DNA of 6,597 nucleotides from Micavibrio sp. Its GTDB lineage: Bacteria > Pseudomonadota > Alphaproteobacteria > Micavibrionales > Micavibrionaceae. Positions 5,885 to 6,597 of this stretch are shown piece after piece. The DNA is taken from the NCBI GenBank assembly GCA_027066695.1, contig JAMONE010000214.1:1-6597 (forward strand), written 5' to 3'. A model generated the notes under the pieces. That model saw nothing but the letters and a program-made list of their open reading frames with translations, made no database searches and was not told the origin of the DNA. Within the stretch, counting starts at the first letter, position 1; every line of letters begins with the position of its first letter. Made by a program: the position numbers and the translations under genes.

Positions 5885-5900
5885 AGCAAAATGCATGCCA
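5885..5900 (-). promoter_or_regulatory. Sigma-54 (RpoN) -24/-12 promoter ahead of fliM
   Basis: On the minus strand TGGCATG-CATT-TTGCT matches the consensus TGGCACG-N4-TTGCW with a single C-to-T change, a common variant. The invariant GG (-24) and GC (-12) are separated by exactly ten bases, as sigma-54 requires. Transcription would begin near 5874, leaving a leader of about 46 bases before the fliM ATG at 5827. The element sits in the only sizeable gap between fliL and fliM. Sigma-54 control of flagellar genes is well known in many bacteria. An activator (NtrC/FlrC/FlbD type) would be needed; none is in the window and I did not identify its binding site. Confidence 0.75.
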
Positions 5901-5941
5901 CGCTTATTTTATATCAATATACTATATTAAAAGGCTAAATG

Positions 5942-6547
5942 CTACTGTATGAGAATTTCTTGGAATAATACATCCTTAACCTCTATAGGAGATGTTGCTT
6001 GATTAACTCGCCATAACAGCTCCATTTTAAGGCGGTAAATACCGGCAGAGCCCCTTAAATCACGCAGCCGAAGCTCTCTTAAATAGGTTTGAAACTGATC
6101 TATAACGCGCGGAATTATTGCCTCAACCTCAGCTTTTTCACTGGCATCCTCTAACTCTAATTGAATAGTTAATCGCAAGTGCCTTGGCATTCCATCGTCC
6201 GTATTAAGGTTTACAATCATCGAAGGAATAGCAAGGAACGCAGATTCCTCATCACCATACCCTTCTTCACCATCTTTGGATTTTTTATCTTTTTTCTTGT
6301 CTTTTTTCTTGTCACTATCACCATCTTCTTCGATATGCTCGCCTTCTTCGCCCTCGACAACAGTTTCAACGCCAAGTACAGAATCCAACATTCCCATGAA
6401 GTAAGCCCCTGCGCCCCCTCCAATAAGCAATACTATAGGCACAATAATCATAAGCAGCTTTTTCTTACCGCCCTTTCCACTACCGTCTTCGCCTTCTTCA
6501 CCCTCGTTTTCAGCATCGCCATCTAAAGCTTCATCATCATCTGCCAT
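5942..6547 (-). CDS. fliL: Flagellar basal-body-associated protein FliL
   Basis: The product is 201 residues. FliL is a single-pass inner-membrane protein that sits around the stator units and supports torque generation. An acidic cytoplasmic N-terminus (1-22) is followed by KGGKKK and a membrane helix at about 31-53 (LLMIIVPIVLLIGGGAGAYF). The periplasmic linker (61-100) has an acidic part and then a lysine-rich block (KKKDKKKDKKSKD at 80-92), longer and more charged than usual. The conserved FliL domain fills 102-201: FLAIPSMIVNLNTDDG, HLRLTIQLELED, a helix with VIDQFQTYLRELRLRDLRGSAG, and the typical ending DVLFQEILIQ. The start at 6547 is followed directly by the normal acidic N-terminus; the ribosome binding site is weak (GATGAGA). 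A 114-bp gap with its own sigma-54 promoter separates it from fliM, so fliL may be expressed partly independently. Its own promoter is likely at or beyond the right edge. Confidence 0.93.
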   Translation of the reverse strand: MADDDEALDGDAENEGEEGEDGSGKGGKKKLLMIIVPIVLLIGGGAGAYFMGMLDSVLGVETVVEGEEGEHIEEDGDSDKKKDKKKDKKSKDGEEGYGDEESAFLAIPSMIVNLNTDDGMPRHLRLTIQLELEDASEKAEVEAIIPRVIDQFQTYLRELRLRDLRGSAGIYRLKMELLWRVNQATSPIEVKDVLFQEILIQ

Positions 6548-6597
6548 TTTATTATCTCATCTAAAGTTATATTATAGAGTGTGATTATAAAACAAAC

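Noticed and set aside
6179..6526. Plus-strand frame of 115 codons opposite fliL, with a hydrophobic Phe-rich stretch
   Set aside because: It is the antisense of the lysine-rich linker (AAA/AAG read as TTT/CTT). fliL is certain on the other strand.

Overview
The window is part of a flagellar and chemotaxis-output locus from an AT-rich alphaproteobacterium. The evidence is the minus-strand order fliL, fliM, a DUF6468-type membrane protein, a MotE-like protein, cheY and cheZ. The DUF6468-type and MotE-type genes beside fliM are characteristic of alphaproteobacteria. The presence of a recognisable CheZ points to a Rhodospirillales-like or related low-GC lineage rather than a Rhizobium-type one, but genus cannot be settled from this sequence.

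Minus strand, right to left: fliL (6547-5942) is followed by a 114-bp gap holding a very good sigma-54 (-24/-12) promoter. Then comes a tight block of fliM (5827-4685), the DUF6468-type gene (4688-4032, ATGA overlap with fliM) and the motE-like gene (4031-3363, starting on the base after the previous stop). After a 183-bp AT-rich gap come cheY (3179-2790, TTG start with a strong Shine-Dalgarno) and cheZ (2747-2133). Together they encode a stator-associated protein (FliL), the switch component that receives CheY-P (FliM), a membrane coiled-coil protein of unknown role, a probable stator chaperone (MotE), the motor-binding response regulator (CheY) and its phosphatase (CheZ). No receptor, CheA, CheW, CheB or CheR is present, so this is the output end of the pathway only.

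Plus strand, left part: two unrecognised membrane-anchored proteins. One (538-1194) has a single transmembrane helix followed by four exact-length 21-residue (three-heptad) repeats forming a long predicted coiled coil, and ends at a clear intrinsic terminator (1222-1251). The second (1348-2073) has one N-terminal transmembrane helix, a cytoplasmic domain and a very acidic tail, and converges on cheZ. At the left edge, the start of a multi-pass membrane protein runs out of the window on the minus strand (275-1), with a well-formed sigma-70-type promoter ahead of it.

I see no mobile element, CRISPR array, tRNA or rRNA. The most interesting points are the FliM-like CheY-docking peptide at the C-terminus of CheZ, the FliM docking peptide displaced about 60 residues inward behind an acidic extension, the sigma-54 promoter splitting fliL from fliM, and the 21-residue repeat protein.
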